Assembly (NCBI RefSeq): GCF_002979535.1
Contig: NZ_PCPB01000001.1
Coordinates: 558,001-622,000 of the forward strand
Direction of reading: 5' to 3'
Length of the DNA stretch: 64,000 nt
From: Brevundimonas sp. MYb52
Lineage (GTDB): Bacteria; Pseudomonadota; Alphaproteobacteria; Caulobacterales; Caulobacteraceae
Shown here in pieces: positions 27,116 to 35,196 of this stretch; within the stretch, counting starts at the first letter, position 1, and each line of letters begins with the position of its first letter. The position numbers and the translations under genes are program-made. Below the pieces are notes generated by a model. It worked only from the letters and a program-made list of their open reading frames with translations, was not told where the DNA came from and did no database searches.

Positions 27116-27308
27116 CTTGAGCGCGCGGTTGTTTCTGACGTCATCAGAAGCCGTTCGTAGGCCGGTAGAAACGGCGCAGACGCTGATGGCACAACGGGCC
27201 TTGGGCAGGCTTGACCTTACAAGGGTTGTAGCTGGCACCAACCGCTGATCGGCAGGAGAGCGCCCCGGCATGGGCCGGATTTCGCGGCCCTCCTCGGGAT
27301 CGGAACGA

Positions 27309-28517
27309 ATGCGAATATCGAAGAAGGCAGCGGTGGTCGTCGCAGGCGGCCTGCTGGTCGGCGGCGGCCTGATTTACGTGACCCAGGGGCAGCCAGGGCA
27401 GGGCGCCGCGGCAGCCGCTGCGCCGGGGGCGCCGACGGTGCCGGTGGCCCAGGCCATCACCCGCGAGATTGCCCCGGCAGCCGAATTCACCGGCAGCCTG
27501 GCGTCGCCCGAAACAGTAGAATTGCGGCCACAGGTCGGTGGTCCGATCCAGAGCGTGAGCGTGCCCGAGGGCGGGTTCGTACGCCGCGGGCAGGTGCTGT
27601 TCCAGCTGGATCCCCGGCCGTTCCAGGTCGCGCTCGACGCCGCCCAGGCCCAGCTTCGGCAGGCGGAGGTCCAGTTGACCCAGGCCGAGGCGGATTTCGG
27701 TCGCGCCGAACGCCTGGCGCCCAATGGCGCCGTCTCGGCGCGGACCCTGGAGACGGCGCGCTCCACGCAACGCGAAAGGCAGGCCCAGGTTCAGGCGGCC
27801 CGCGCCACGGTGAGCGCGGCGCGCTTGAACCTCTCATATGCCCGTGTGACCGCGCCCATCAGCGGCCGCGTCGATCGGATCATGACGACCCAAGGCAATG
27901 TGGCGACAGCGGGCGTGACCGTGCTGACGACGATCGTCTCGGTCGATCCGCTTCAGGTCTATTTCGACATAGACGAGGCGACCTATCTGGACTTCGTCGC
28001 CCGGGCGCGCCCGGACAGCGCCGGTCGCACGACGGCGAAACTGCCGGTGCGCATCGGCCTGATGAACGAGGAGGGGTATCCTCATTCGGGCGTGCTCGAC
28101 TTCATCGGGGCCCAGATCAATCGCGGCACGGGCACGGTGCGAGCCCGCGCCGTGATCGCCAACCCCAATGGTCGGCTGGCGCCCGGCTTGTTCGCGCGGG
28201 TTCGACTGGACACCGCCGCCCCGCGTCAGGCCGTGCTCATAGACGACCAGGCCGTCGGCACGGATCAGGGCCAGACCTATGTCCTGATCCTGGGGGCAGG
28301 GAACAAGGTCGAGTATCGCCCCGTCACCCTCGGCCGGGTCGTGGACGGGCTGCGCGTCGTGGAGAGCGGACTGCAGTCCGGTGAGACGATCGTCATCAAG
28401 GGGCTGGTGCGCCCGGGAATGCAGGTCACGCCTCAGCGCACGCCCATGCAGGCGCCTGCCGCCGTTGCCGTTTCCGCCGCGCCAGCGGCGACGCCCGCCG
28501 CGGAGGCGGCGCGATGA
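27309..28517 (+). CDS. RND efflux periplasmic adaptor (membrane fusion protein, MexE/AcrA type)
   Basis: 402 residues from the ATG at 27309. One N-terminal anchor helix (VVVAGGLLVGGGLIYV) is followed by the split lipoyl domain (VELRPQVGGPIQSVSVPEGG and YARVTAPISGRVDRIMTTQG), an alpha-hairpin (FQVALDAAQAQLRQAEVQLT) and a beta-barrel domain. Spans the periplasm linking the inner-membrane pump to the outer-membrane channel. Stop and next start overlap (ATGA). The sequence belongs to the hydrophobe/amphiphile class rather than the heavy-metal CzcB class, despite the metal genes on both sides. Confidence 0.9.
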   Translation: MRISKKAAVVVAGGLLVGGGLIYVTQGQPGQGAAAAAAPGAPTVPVAQAITREIAPAAEFTGSLASPETVELRPQVGGPIQSVSVPEGGFVRRGQVLFQLDPRPFQVALDAAQAQLRQAEVQLTQAEADFGRAERLAPNGAVSARTLETARSTQRERQAQVQAARATVSAARLNLSYARVTAPISGRVDRIMTTQGNVATAGVTVLTTIVSVDPLQVYFDIDEATYLDFVARARPDSAGRTTAKLPVRIGLMNEEGYPHSGVLDFIGAQINRGTGTVRARAVIANPNGRLAPGLFARVRLDTAAPRQAVLIDDQAVGTDQGQTYVLILGAGNKVEYRPVTLGRVVDGLRVVESGLQSGETIVIKGLVRPGMQVTPQRTPMQAPAAVAVSAAPAATPAAEAAR

Positions 28518-31500
28518 AGTTTCCCCGTTTTTTCATCGACCGCCCGATCTTCGCGGTCGTGCTTTCGGTGCTGATGCTGATCGCCGGCGGGCTGGCCCTC
28601 CTGCGCCTGCCGCTCAGCGAATATCCGGCTGTGACCCCGCCCATGGTTCAGGTGACGGCCGCCTATCCGGGAGCGAGCCCTGACGTCGTCGCCGAGACCG
28701 TGGCCGCGCCGCTCGAGCAGGCCATCAACGGCGTCGAGAACATGCTCTATATGAGCTCCCAGGCGTCCAGCGACGGGCGGATGTCGATCAGCATCTCGTT
28801 CAAACAGGGGACGGATCCGGATCTTGCGCAGATCCAGGTGCAGAACCGGGTGGCGCGCGCCCTGCCGCGTCTGCCGCCGGAAGTGCAGCAGATGGGGGTG
28901 GTCACGGACAAGACCTCTCCCGATGTCCTGATGGTGGTGCACATGCGCGCCACGGACAAACGCTATGACCCGCTCCACGTCTCCAACTATGCAGCCCTCA
29001 ACGTTCGCGATGAACTGGCGCGGCTGCCCGGCGTGGCCAATGTCCTCATCAGCGGGGTCGGGGAGTACGCCATGCGCGTCTGGCTAGACCCGGCCAAGGT
29101 CGCGGCCATGGGGCTCACCGCCAGCGATGTCGTCGCCGCGATCCGCGAACAGAACGTCCAGGTGGCCGCCGGTTCGGTCGGCCAGCAGCCCGATGCCCGC
29201 TCGGCCTATCAGATTTCCGTCAACGCCCTGGGACGACTGACCACGGTGGAACAGTTCGGCGACATTGTCGTCAAGGCCGGCGCAGACGGTCAGACCGTCA
29301 AGCTGAGCGACGTGGCGCGGATCGAGATGGGGTCGGACGCCTACACCATGCGCAGCCTGCTCAACGGCGAGCCTGCCGTGGCCATGCAGATCCTGCAGAG
29401 CCCGGGAGCCAATGCGCTCGACGGCTCGAAAGCCGTGCGGGCGACCATGGAGCGTCTTCAGGCCGATTTCCCGGAAGGGCTGAAATACGAGATCGCCTAT
29501 GACCCCACCGTCTTCGTGCGGGCTTCGCTGAACTCGGTCGCCGTGACCCTGCTCGAGGCGACCCTGCTGGTGGTCCTTGTGGTGGTGCTCTTCCTGCAAA
29601 GCTGGCGGGCGTCCATCATTCCCCTGGTCGCCGTACCCATCTCCCTGGTGGGCACGCTGGCCATGATGCATCTGTTCGGCTTCTCGCTGAACACCCTGTC
29701 CCTGTTCGGTCTGGTGCTGTCGATCGGCATCGTCGTCGATGACGCCATCGTTGTCGTCGAGAATGTCGAACGGCACATCGCCCTGGGCAAGTCGCCCAAG
29801 GAGGCGGCGCGCGCGGCCATGGACGAGGTGACGGGGCCGATCCTGGCCATCACCGCCGTGCTGGCGGCGGTCTTCATTCCGTCCGCCTTCCTGTCCGGGC
29901 TGCAGGGCGAGTTCTATCGTCAGTTCGCCCTGACCATCGCCATTTCGACGATTCTCTCGGCGATCAACTCGCTGACGCTTTCGCCGGCTCTCGCCGCTGT
30001 CCTGCTTCGTCCTCACCATGGTGATGCGAAGCGCGACCGACTGACCCGCCTGATCGATCGCCTGTTTGGCGGCTTCTTCTCGCGCTTCAACCGCTTCTTC
30101 GACAAGTCGTCCGAACGCTACGTCTGGTCGGTGCGCCGCGTCGTTCGCGCCAGCGGCGTCGTCGGCATCCTCTATCTGGGCTTCCTCGGCCTGACCTGGC
30201 TGGGCTTCCATCAGGTTCCGGCCGGCTTCCTGCCGATGCAGGACAAGTATTTCCTGGTGGGCGTGGCCCAGCTTCCGACGGGCGCATCGCTCGATCGGAC
30301 GGAGGCCGTCGTCAAACGGATGTCGGACACGGCCATGGCCGAGCCGGGCGTCCAGAGCGTGGTCGCCTTCCCCGGGCTCTCGCCCAACGGCGGGGCCAAT
30401 CTGCCCAACTCCGCGCTGATGTTCATCATGCTCGATGACTTCGACGAGCGGACAACATCCGAACTTTCGGCCAACGCTATCGCCGGCAAGCTGATGGGCA
30501 AGTTCAGCCAGATCCCCGACGGGTTCGTGGGCGTGTTCCCGCCGCCGCCGGTTCCGGGCCTCGGCGCCCTGGGCGGGTTCAAGCTTCAGATCGAGGATCG
30601 GGCAGGCCTGGGCTATCAGGCGCTCGCCCAGGCGCAAGGAGCGGTTATGGCCAAGGCCATGCAGGCGCCGGAACTGGTCGGCATGCTGGCCAGCTTCCAG
30701 ACCAATGCTCCGCAGGTCCAGGTCAATGTGGACCGCGTCAAGGCCAAGGCCCAGGGCGTGGACCTGTCCGCCGTCTTCGAGACGATGCAGATCAATCTTG
30801 GGTCAGTCTACGTCAACGACTTCAATCGCTTCGGTCGAACCTATCGCGTCATGGTTCAGGCTGACGCCCCCTTCCGCGAGCAGGCGGAGGACATCGGCCT
30901 GCTGAAGGTGCGCAACGCCGCCGGAGAGATGATCCCGCTATCCGCCCTGGTCACCGTCACCCGCAGCACAGGGCCGGACCGGGTCATGCACTACAACGGC
31001 TATCCGTCGGCCGACATCAGCGGCAGTCCGGCGCCGGGCTATTCCTCGGGTCAGGCCACGGCGGCGATCGAGAAGATCCTCGCGGAAACCCTGCCGCCCG
31101 GCATGACCTATGAGTGGACCGATCTGACCTTCCAGGAGAAGCAGGGCGGCAATACCGCCATGTTTGTCTTCCCTCTGGCGGTGCTGCTGGCCTTCCTCAT
31201 CCTGGCCGCCCAGTACAACAGCTGGTCGCTGCCCCTGGCCGTTCTGCTGATCGCGCCGATGGCCCTCCTGTCCGCCATCGTGGGCGTTTGGCTCTCGGGG
31301 GGAGACAACAACATCTTCACCCAGATCGGCTTCGTGGTTCTCGTCGGTCTGGCCGCCAAGAACGCGATCCTGATCGTGGAGTTTGCGCGCGCCAAGGAGG
31401 ATGAGGGCGTCGATCCGCTGAACGCCGTGCTTGAGGCGGCGCGGCTTCGCCTTCGACCGATCCTCATGACGTCGCTCGCCTTCATCGCCGGGGTCGTGCC

Positions 31501-31687
31501 CCTGGTGCTGGCTTCGGGCGCGGGCGCGGAGATGCGTCAGGCCATGGGGGTGGCCGTCTTCGCCGGCATGATCGGCGTGACGATCTTCGGTTTGATCCTG
31601 ACGCCGGTCTTCTACGTCGCCGTTCGCCGCTTCGCGACGCGCGGGAAGCCTCGCGCTGCGCCGGTGACGGCGGTCGCGCCGGACTGA
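28514..31687 (+). CDS. RND multidrug efflux permease (HAE1 family, MexF/AcrB-like)
   Basis: 1057 residues, the usual length for HAE1 pumps. It starts KFPRFFIDRPIFAVVLSVLM and carries the helix-4 proton-relay aspartates in SIGIVVDDAIVVVENVERHI, then DEVTGPILAITAVLAAVFIP and the late GLAAKNAILIVEFARAKEDE. Two large periplasmic loops form the porter domains. Substrates are usually antibiotics, solvents, dyes or plant phenolics, driven by proton motive force. The absence of CzcA-type sequence argues against primary metal export. Middle gene of the tripartite operon 27309-33311. Confidence 0.93.
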   Translation: MKFPRFFIDRPIFAVVLSVLMLIAGGLALLRLPLSEYPAVTPPMVQVTAAYPGASPDVVAETVAAPLEQAINGVENMLYMSSQASSDGRMSISISFKQGTDPDLAQIQVQNRVARALPRLPPEVQQMGVVTDKTSPDVLMVVHMRATDKRYDPLHVSNYAALNVRDELARLPGVANVLISGVGEYAMRVWLDPAKVAAMGLTASDVVAAIREQNVQVAAGSVGQQPDARSAYQISVNALGRLTTVEQFGDIVVKAGADGQTVKLSDVARIEMGSDAYTMRSLLNGEPAVAMQILQSPGANALDGSKAVRATMERLQADFPEGLKYEIAYDPTVFVRASLNSVAVTLLEATLLVVLVVVLFLQSWRASIIPLVAVPISLVGTLAMMHLFGFSLNTLSLFGLVLSIGIVVDDAIVVVENVERHIALGKSPKEAARAAMDEVTGPILAITAVLAAVFIPSAFLSGLQGEFYRQFALTIAISTILSAINSLTLSPALAAVLLRPHHGDAKRDRLTRLIDRLFGGFFSRFNRFFDKSSERYVWSVRRVVRASGVVGILYLGFLGLTWLGFHQVPAGFLPMQDKYFLVGVAQLPTGASLDRTEAVVKRMSDTAMAEPGVQSVVAFPGLSPNGGANLPNSALMFIMLDDFDERTTSELSANAIAGKLMGKFSQIPDGFVGVFPPPPVPGLGALGGFKLQIEDRAGLGYQALAQAQGAVMAKAMQAPELVGMLASFQTNAPQVQVNVDRVKAKAQGVDLSAVFETMQINLGSVYVNDFNRFGRTYRVMVQADAPFREQAEDIGLLKVRNAAGEMIPLSALVTVTRSTGPDRVMHYNGYPSADISGSPAPGYSSGQATAAIEKILAETLPPGMTYEWTDLTFQEKQGGNTAMFVFPLAVLLAFLILAAQYNSWSLPLAVLLIAPMALLSAIVGVWLSGGDNNIFTQIGFVVLVGLAAKNAILIVEFARAKEDEGVDPLNAVLEAARLRLRPILMTSLAFIAGVVPLVLASGAGAEMRQAMGVAVFAGMIGVTIFGLILTPVFYVAVRRFATRGKPRAAPVTAVAPD

Positions 31688-31709
31688 CCTCCAGAGCCTC
31701 AATCAGCCC

Positions 31710-31741
31710 CCATCCGTCGCCGCCTGGTCGGCGGCGGATGG
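31710..31741 (+). terminator. Intercistronic hairpin between RND permease and outer-membrane channel genes
   Basis: CCATCCGtCGC / GCGGCGGATGG stem of about 11 bp with one wobble pair and a 10-base loop. No T-tract. Possibly an attenuator that lowers channel expression relative to the pump. Confidence 0.4.
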
Positions 31742-31775
31742 TCGGGGCCTTCACCTCCAGATTTCAAGGATCGCC

Positions 31776-33311
31776 ATGTCTGCTGTTCCTCCCGCCGCTT
31801 CGCTTGGAAGCGGCGTCTTGCGCCCCCGAGGCGCTCATCCCTCCAGGTTGTCGCGTCATGCTGCGGCACTGACGGCCTTCGCCCTCATGGGCGGCTGCGC
31901 CCTGTCGCCGGCCTATCAACGCCCGGCGGCGCCCGTTGAAAGCGCCTTTCCGACCGGGGGCGCCTATGGTTCGGCGGTCTCGATCTCCCTTGCCGGCGCG
32001 GCCGCCGATATCGGCTGGCGCGACTTCTTCCAGGATCCCATCCTGCAGACCCTGATCGAGACCGCCCTCGACAACAACCGCGACATCCGCATTGCGGCCC
32101 TCAACGTCGAGACGGCGCGGGCGACCTATCGCGTGCGGCGCGCCGACCTCCTGCCGCAGTTGGACGGCGTGGTGTCGTCGACATCTCAGCGCACGCCGGC
32201 CGATCTCGCGCCGCCCGGAGCGCCCGAGATCACCCGCGCCTACCAGGCATCCGGGGCGGTTTCGGCCTGGGAGCTGGATCTCTGGGGGCGGATCCGCAGC
32301 CTGAACGATCAGGCCCTGGCCGCCTATCTGGCCCAGGAGGAGACCAGGATGTCGGCCCAGCTCTCGCTCATGGCCGAGGTCGCCAACGCCTATCTGACGC
32401 TGCGCGCCGATCAGGCGATGCTGCGTCTGGCCGAGGAAACGGTCGAGACTCAAACACGCGCCTTCGCCCTGACCCGGGAGCGGGCCGAGGCCGGCGAGGC
32501 CGGGCGGATCGACATGCATCAGGCCGAGGCGGCCCTGCGCGGCGCTGAGGCGGATCGCGCCGCCTATCAGCGGCAGGCGGCACGCGACCGAAATGCTCTG
32601 GTTGTTCTTCTTGGGCGCCCGCTGACTCCGGAGCTGAGCGCAGGCCTGGATGGGGCGGTCACCCTGCCGGACGACCTGGCCATGGCCGATTTGCCGCCAG
32701 GCCTGCCGTCAGACCTGCTCATCCGTCGCCCGGATATCCGGGCGGCGGAACAGGCCTTGATGTCGGCGAACGCCAACATCGGCGCGGCGCGCGCGGCCTT
32801 CTTCCCGACCGTCAGCCTGACCGGATCGATCGGTTCGGCCAGCAGCGATCTCGACAACCTCTTTTCGTCCGGCGCGCAGGCGTGGAGCTTTGGGCCGCAG
32901 ATCACCGCGCCGCTTTTCAGGGGCGGGGCTCTGCGCGCCAGCCTCGATCGCGCGCATCTGCTCAAGCAGATCGAGGTCGCCCGCTACGAGCGGACGGTCC
33001 AGGTCGCCTTCCGCGAAGTGGCGGACGGACTGTCGGGACTGGGGACGTTCAATGAGCAGATCCACTCGGAGAGGCTGAGGGTCGAGGCGAGCCAGACGAC
33101 CTATGACCTGGCTGAGCAACGCTTCCGCGAGGGCGAGGACAGCTATCTCGTCGTCCTGGACGCCCAGCGAACCCTTTATAGCTCGCAGCAGGGGCTGATC
33201 CGTGCGCGCCTGATGCGCCTGAGCAATCTCGTCGATCTATACAAGGCCCTCGGCGGCGGATGGACGGAGCACGCTGTGACTACGGCCCGCTCTGTTGAAT
33301 CTGAAGCCTGA
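31776..33311 (+). CDS. Outer-membrane efflux lipoprotein (OprM/NodT family)
   Basis: 511 residues with an N-terminal lipoprotein signal (lipobox MGGC within ALMGGCALSPAYQRP) and two TolC-type repeats. Diagnostic segments are DPILQTLIETALDNNRDIRI (first repeat) and FFPTVSLTGSIGSASSDLDN (second repeat), then VQVAFREVADGLSGLG. It forms the trimeric exit duct of the RND pump. 88 bp separate it from the permease gene, with a hairpin between. A 14-bp-stem terminator follows. Confidence 0.9.
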   Translation: MSAVPPAASLGSGVLRPRGAHPSRLSRHAAALTAFALMGGCALSPAYQRPAAPVESAFPTGGAYGSAVSISLAGAAADIGWRDFFQDPILQTLIETALDNNRDIRIAALNVETARATYRVRRADLLPQLDGVVSSTSQRTPADLAPPGAPEITRAYQASGAVSAWELDLWGRIRSLNDQALAAYLAQEETRMSAQLSLMAEVANAYLTLRADQAMLRLAEETVETQTRAFALTRERAEAGEAGRIDMHQAEAALRGAEADRAAYQRQAARDRNALVVLLGRPLTPELSAGLDGAVTLPDDLAMADLPPGLPSDLLIRRPDIRAAEQALMSANANIGAARAAFFPTVSLTGSIGSASSDLDNLFSSGAQAWSFGPQITAPLFRGGALRASLDRAHLLKQIEVARYERTVQVAFREVADGLSGLGTFNEQIHSERLRVEASQTTYDLAEQRFREGEDSYLVVLDAQRTLYSSQQGLIRARLMRLSNLVDLYKALGGGWTEHAVTTARSVESEA

Positions 33312-33317
33312 GGACAG

Positions 33318-33360
33318 TCAGGACCGGACGCCTGCCGGCTTTCGCCGCGTCCGGTCCTGA
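33318..33360 (+). terminator. Terminator of the RND efflux operon
   Basis: Perfect 14-bp inverted repeat (TCAGGACCGGACGC) with a 15-base loop, 6 bp after the stop of the outer-membrane gene. No long T-run, as is common in such GC-rich DNA. Confidence 0.7.
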
Positions 33361-33439
33361 AGCTCTCCTTCCGGCGCGCAACCCGACCGCTGATGACCGG
33401 CCATCGCAACAGCGCTGGTGAAGCCGGGATGATGCTCTA

Positions 33440-33468
33440 TGTATGAAGACATGATCACGCATCATACA
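33440..33468. promoter_or_regulatory. Candidate operator of the ArsR-family sensor
   Basis: Inverted repeat TGTATGA-N15-TCATACA, ending 23 bp before the ArsR start, with TGATCA near the centre. The TATGA half-sites resemble those of the palindrome before the CDF gene, supporting one regulator for both, although the spacing differs. Confidence 0.45.
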
Positions 33469-33491
33469 CATCGCAGCTGAGCGCCCGGCCC

Positions 33492-33836
33492 ATGTCCCAC
33501 GCCGCTTCTCCGTCCGTTTCTCCGTCGGAACCCGGATCTCTCTCGACGGGCCAACTGGTGCTGCTGGCGGAAACCTTTCGGTTGCTGGGCGATCCGACGC
33601 GTCTGCGCATCCTCATGTACTGCCTGAACCAGCCGAGAGCCGTGGGCGACATCGCCGGGAGCCTGGGCCTGTCGCAGACCCTGGTCAGTCATCACCTGCG
33701 CCTCCTGCGGGGCGCGCGCCTGATGCGCGGCGTGCGGCAGTCGCGGCAGATCTTCTATGAAGTCGCCGACAGCCACGTGAGCGACGTCCTGACCGACATG
33801 GCCAGCCACATCCAGGAAGACCACGCCGAGGACTGA
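33492..33836 (+). CDS. ArsR/SmtB family metal-responsive repressor
   Basis: 114 residues. Winged helix: FRLLGDPTRLRILMYCLNQP, then LGLSQTLVSHHLRLLRGARL. The last helix holds Asp93, His95, His106 and Glu109 (DSHVSDVLTDMASHIQED), the exact spacing of the alpha5 zinc/cobalt site of CzrA and SmtB with Glu in place of the last His. It therefore should sense Zn(II), Co(II) or Ni(II) rather than arsenic. No partner gene adjoins it in the same operon. The CDF exporter 6.5 kb upstream has a matching type of operator and no nearby regulator. Confidence 0.88.
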   Translation: MSHAASPSVSPSEPGSLSTGQLVLLAETFRLLGDPTRLRILMYCLNQPRAVGDIAGSLGLSQTLVSHHLRLLRGARLMRGVRQSRQIFYEVADSHVSDVLTDMASHIQEDHAED

Positions 33837-33888
33837 GGGCGCGCTTCCAGTCTCCAGTCTCAAGAACCTCAAGACCTGGGCCTCATGC

Positions 33889-33916
33889 AAAAAGGCGCGC
33901 CGACATGCGGCGCGCC
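33889..33916 (-). terminator. Terminator of the copper operon (minus strand), shared convergent spacer
   Basis: GGCGCGCCG-ACATG-CGGCGCGCC preceded on the plus strand by AAAAA, which gives a T-run after the hairpin for minus-strand transcripts. It lies between the ArsR gene and the convergent DUF305 gene. Confidence 0.75.
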
Positions 33917-33958
33917 CGAAGTTGGGGCAGGGACCAGGGCAGGTGTCTGGCGTCGGGC

Positions 33959-34348
33959 CTAGTTCTCCCGTTGGGCCAGCCAGGCCTTCATCATCGCGAT
34001 CTCGCCTTCCTGGGCGGTGATGACGTTTCGGGCGAGGGCGTTCACCTCGGGGTCCTTGCCGTGCTCGAGCGCGACCCTGGCCATGTCTATGGCTCCCTGG
34101 TGGTGAGGGATCATGCCGCGCATGAAGTCGGCGTCGGCGTCGCCGGTGAACTCGATGGCCATGTCGGCGTGCATGCGGTCGTTGGCGGCCTGATAGGCGG
34201 CGACAACAGGGTCGCTGGAGCGCTCGGCGGCCGCGTGATGAGAACTGTCCATATTGGAAGGAGCTTCTTTCTGGTTGGAAGGGGGGCGGGTGAGGAAGAG
34301 GACGGCGACGAGGGCGCCGACGATGAAGATGAGTGGAAGGGTTCGCAT
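33959..34348 (-). CDS. DUF305 family periplasmic protein (CopM-like)
   Basis: 129 residues. An N-terminal anchor or uncleaved signal ([16 protein letters not shown]) is followed by a ferritin-like helical bundle with the family core [20 protein letters not shown] and [11 protein letters not shown]. The His/Met-rich surface of DUF305/CopM proteins binds copper or silver in the periplasm. 20 bp after the CopZ-like gene in the same direction, it is probably co-transcribed from the CueR-type promoter at 34597-34627. Predicted role: periplasmic copper buffering. Confidence 0.85.
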   Translation of the reverse strand: MRTLPLIFIVGALVAVLFLTRPPSNQKEAPSNMDSSHHAAAERSSDPVVAAYQAANDRMHADMAIEFTGDADADFMRGMIPHHQGAIDMARVALEHGKDPEVNALARNVITAQEGEIAMMKAWLAQREN

Positions 34349-34368
34349 GGCGAAGGCGCCTTCCAGGG

Positions 34369-34563
34369 CTAGAGGAGGCGGGCGGTGTAGCCGTCGTCGG
34401 CGAGCGCCCTGATCACGGCGTCGGCGTCGGCGGTCGTGTCCAGGCTGATCCGGCGCGCCACGGTGTCAGTCTCGATCCTGGCGTCCGGGTCGATGGCGGC
34501 GATGGCCATGGTGACGTGTTTGACGCACGATCCGCACGTCATGTCGTCGATTTGAAACTGCAT
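34369..34563 (-). CDS. Heavy-metal-associated (HMA) copper chaperone, CopZ-like
   Basis: 64 residues with a ferredoxin-like HMA fold. The Cu(I) site is MTCGSC (residues 8-13) in [20 protein letters not shown], and the C terminus ends [12 protein letters not shown]. The motif is the standard MxCxxC. First gene of a two-gene unit with the DUF305 protein, behind a MerR-type promoter with 19-bp spacing. It should carry Cu(I) to CopA. A second, similar chaperone lies at 37858-38052. Confidence 0.9.
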   Translation of the reverse strand: MQFQIDDMTCGSCVKHVTMAIAAIDPDARIETDTVARRISLDTTADADAVIRALADDGYTARLL

Positions 34564-34596
34564 GCAGGCTCTCCTTCCGGGTAGGTGATGGGAAGA

Positions 34597-34627
34597 GGAA
34601 TGCCCCTTCCAACGCTTGGCGGGTCAA
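34597..34627 (-). promoter_or_regulatory. CueR-type promoter for copZ-like/DUF305 operon
   Basis: Minus strand: TTGACC, 19-bp spacer containing GGAAG, then CATTCC at the -10 place. Overlaps a perfect 10-bp inverted repeat (CCAACGCTTG at 34609-34618 with its mate at 34625-34634). The overlong 19-bp spacer is the hallmark of MerR-family control. Its -10 is the weakest of the four boxes in the window. Confidence 0.7.
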
Positions 34628-34683
34628 GCGTTGGATCGGAGGGAATTACGCCCTGGTCCTCGAAACGCCGGCGCGGTCGTGTC

Positions 34684-35133
34684 TCATTGCATGGGACGGG
34701 CGACGGCGCCGCGGCGAGGCTGGATGGACCGGTCCTCATCCTTCGTGCCGGTCTCGAGGCTTTGCAGGATGGGGCAGTGGGGGCGGTGGTCGCCGTGGCA
34801 GGCGTTGACGAGCATGGTCAGGGTATGAGCCATGTCCTGCAGGCCCTTGATCTTCTTTTCCAGTCCGTCGATGTGGCCCTGGGCCATGCGCTTGACCTCG
34901 GCGCTCTGGCGGGTTTCGTCGCGCCAGAGGCCGAGAAGGTCGCTGATCTCGGCGACCGAGAACCCCAGGTCGCGGGCGCGCCGGATGAAGCGCAGCATAT
35001 AGGCGTCGGTGTCCGAATAGTCGCGGTAGCCGGACGCCTTGCGGTCAGCAGCCGGAATGAGGCCGGTCTGCTCGTAATAGCGGATCATCTTGGCGGAAAC
35101 GCCCGAGGCCTTTGAAGCCTGTCCAATATTCAT
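34684..35133 (-). CDS. cueR: CueR, Cu(I)-responsive MerR-family activator
   Basis: 149 residues. N-terminal MerR helix-turn-helix (MNIGQASKASGVSAKMIRYY), dimerisation coiled coil, and the copper-binding loop with Cys112 and Cys120 (NACHGDHRPHC). Ser77 is present, the residue that marks sensors of monovalent Cu/Ag/Au rather than divalent metals. These positions match E. coli CueR numbering. It lies between copA and the copZ-like gene in the same direction. Four promoter boxes with TTGACC-N19 architecture in the window are its probable targets. Confidence 0.92.
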   Translation of the reverse strand: MNIGQASKASGVSAKMIRYYEQTGLIPAADRKASGYRDYSDTDAYMLRFIRRARDLGFSVAEISDLLGLWRDETRQSAEVKRMAQGHIDGLEKKIKGLQDMAHTLTMLVNACHGDHRPHCPILQSLETGTKDEDRSIQPRRGAVARPMQ

Positions 35134-35153
35134 CGGTATTCTCCCTGGAGGGT

Positions 35154-35188
35154 GCGGCGGCCGGCCCGAAGGCAGGGCCGGCTGCCGC
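35154..35188 (-). terminator. Hairpin between copA and cueR
   Basis: GCGGCgGCCGGCCC / GGGCCGGCtGCCGC stem (14 bp with one G-T pair) and a 7-base loop in the 63-bp spacer. Likely limits readthrough from the highly induced copA into cueR. Confidence 0.65.
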
Positions 35189-35196
35189 AGGGTTTG

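Larger units (their letters stand above)
27000..27308. other. Spacer with two hairpins and the RND operon promoter region
   Basis: 309 bp between the CDF stop and the RND adaptor start, holding the hairpin at 27007-27039, the terminator at 27074-27115 and then presumed promoter sequence. Bases 27211-27241 read TTGACC-N19-CACCAA with a TACAA-GGG-TTGTA dyad in the spacer, reminiscent of MerR-controlled promoters but with a poor -10. No gene is seen here. Confidence 0.45.

Noticed and set aside
27133..27149. TTCTGA-CGTCA-TCAGAA inverted repeat
   Set aside because: Short arms, after the CDF terminator and far from any start. Not distinguishable from chance.
29084..30637. 517-codon minus-strand frame across the RND permease
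   Set aside because: Antisense shadow of a strongly supported pump gene; composition dominated by Arg, Gly, His and Gln, with no domain.
27309..31687. Reading the RND system as a CzcCBA-type heavy-metal pump because of the metal-gene neighbours
   Set aside because: Adaptor and permease sequences follow the HAE1 (AcrB/MexF) pattern. The start KFPRFFIDRPIFA and the length fit drug pumps, and no metal-binding motifs were seen in the adaptor.
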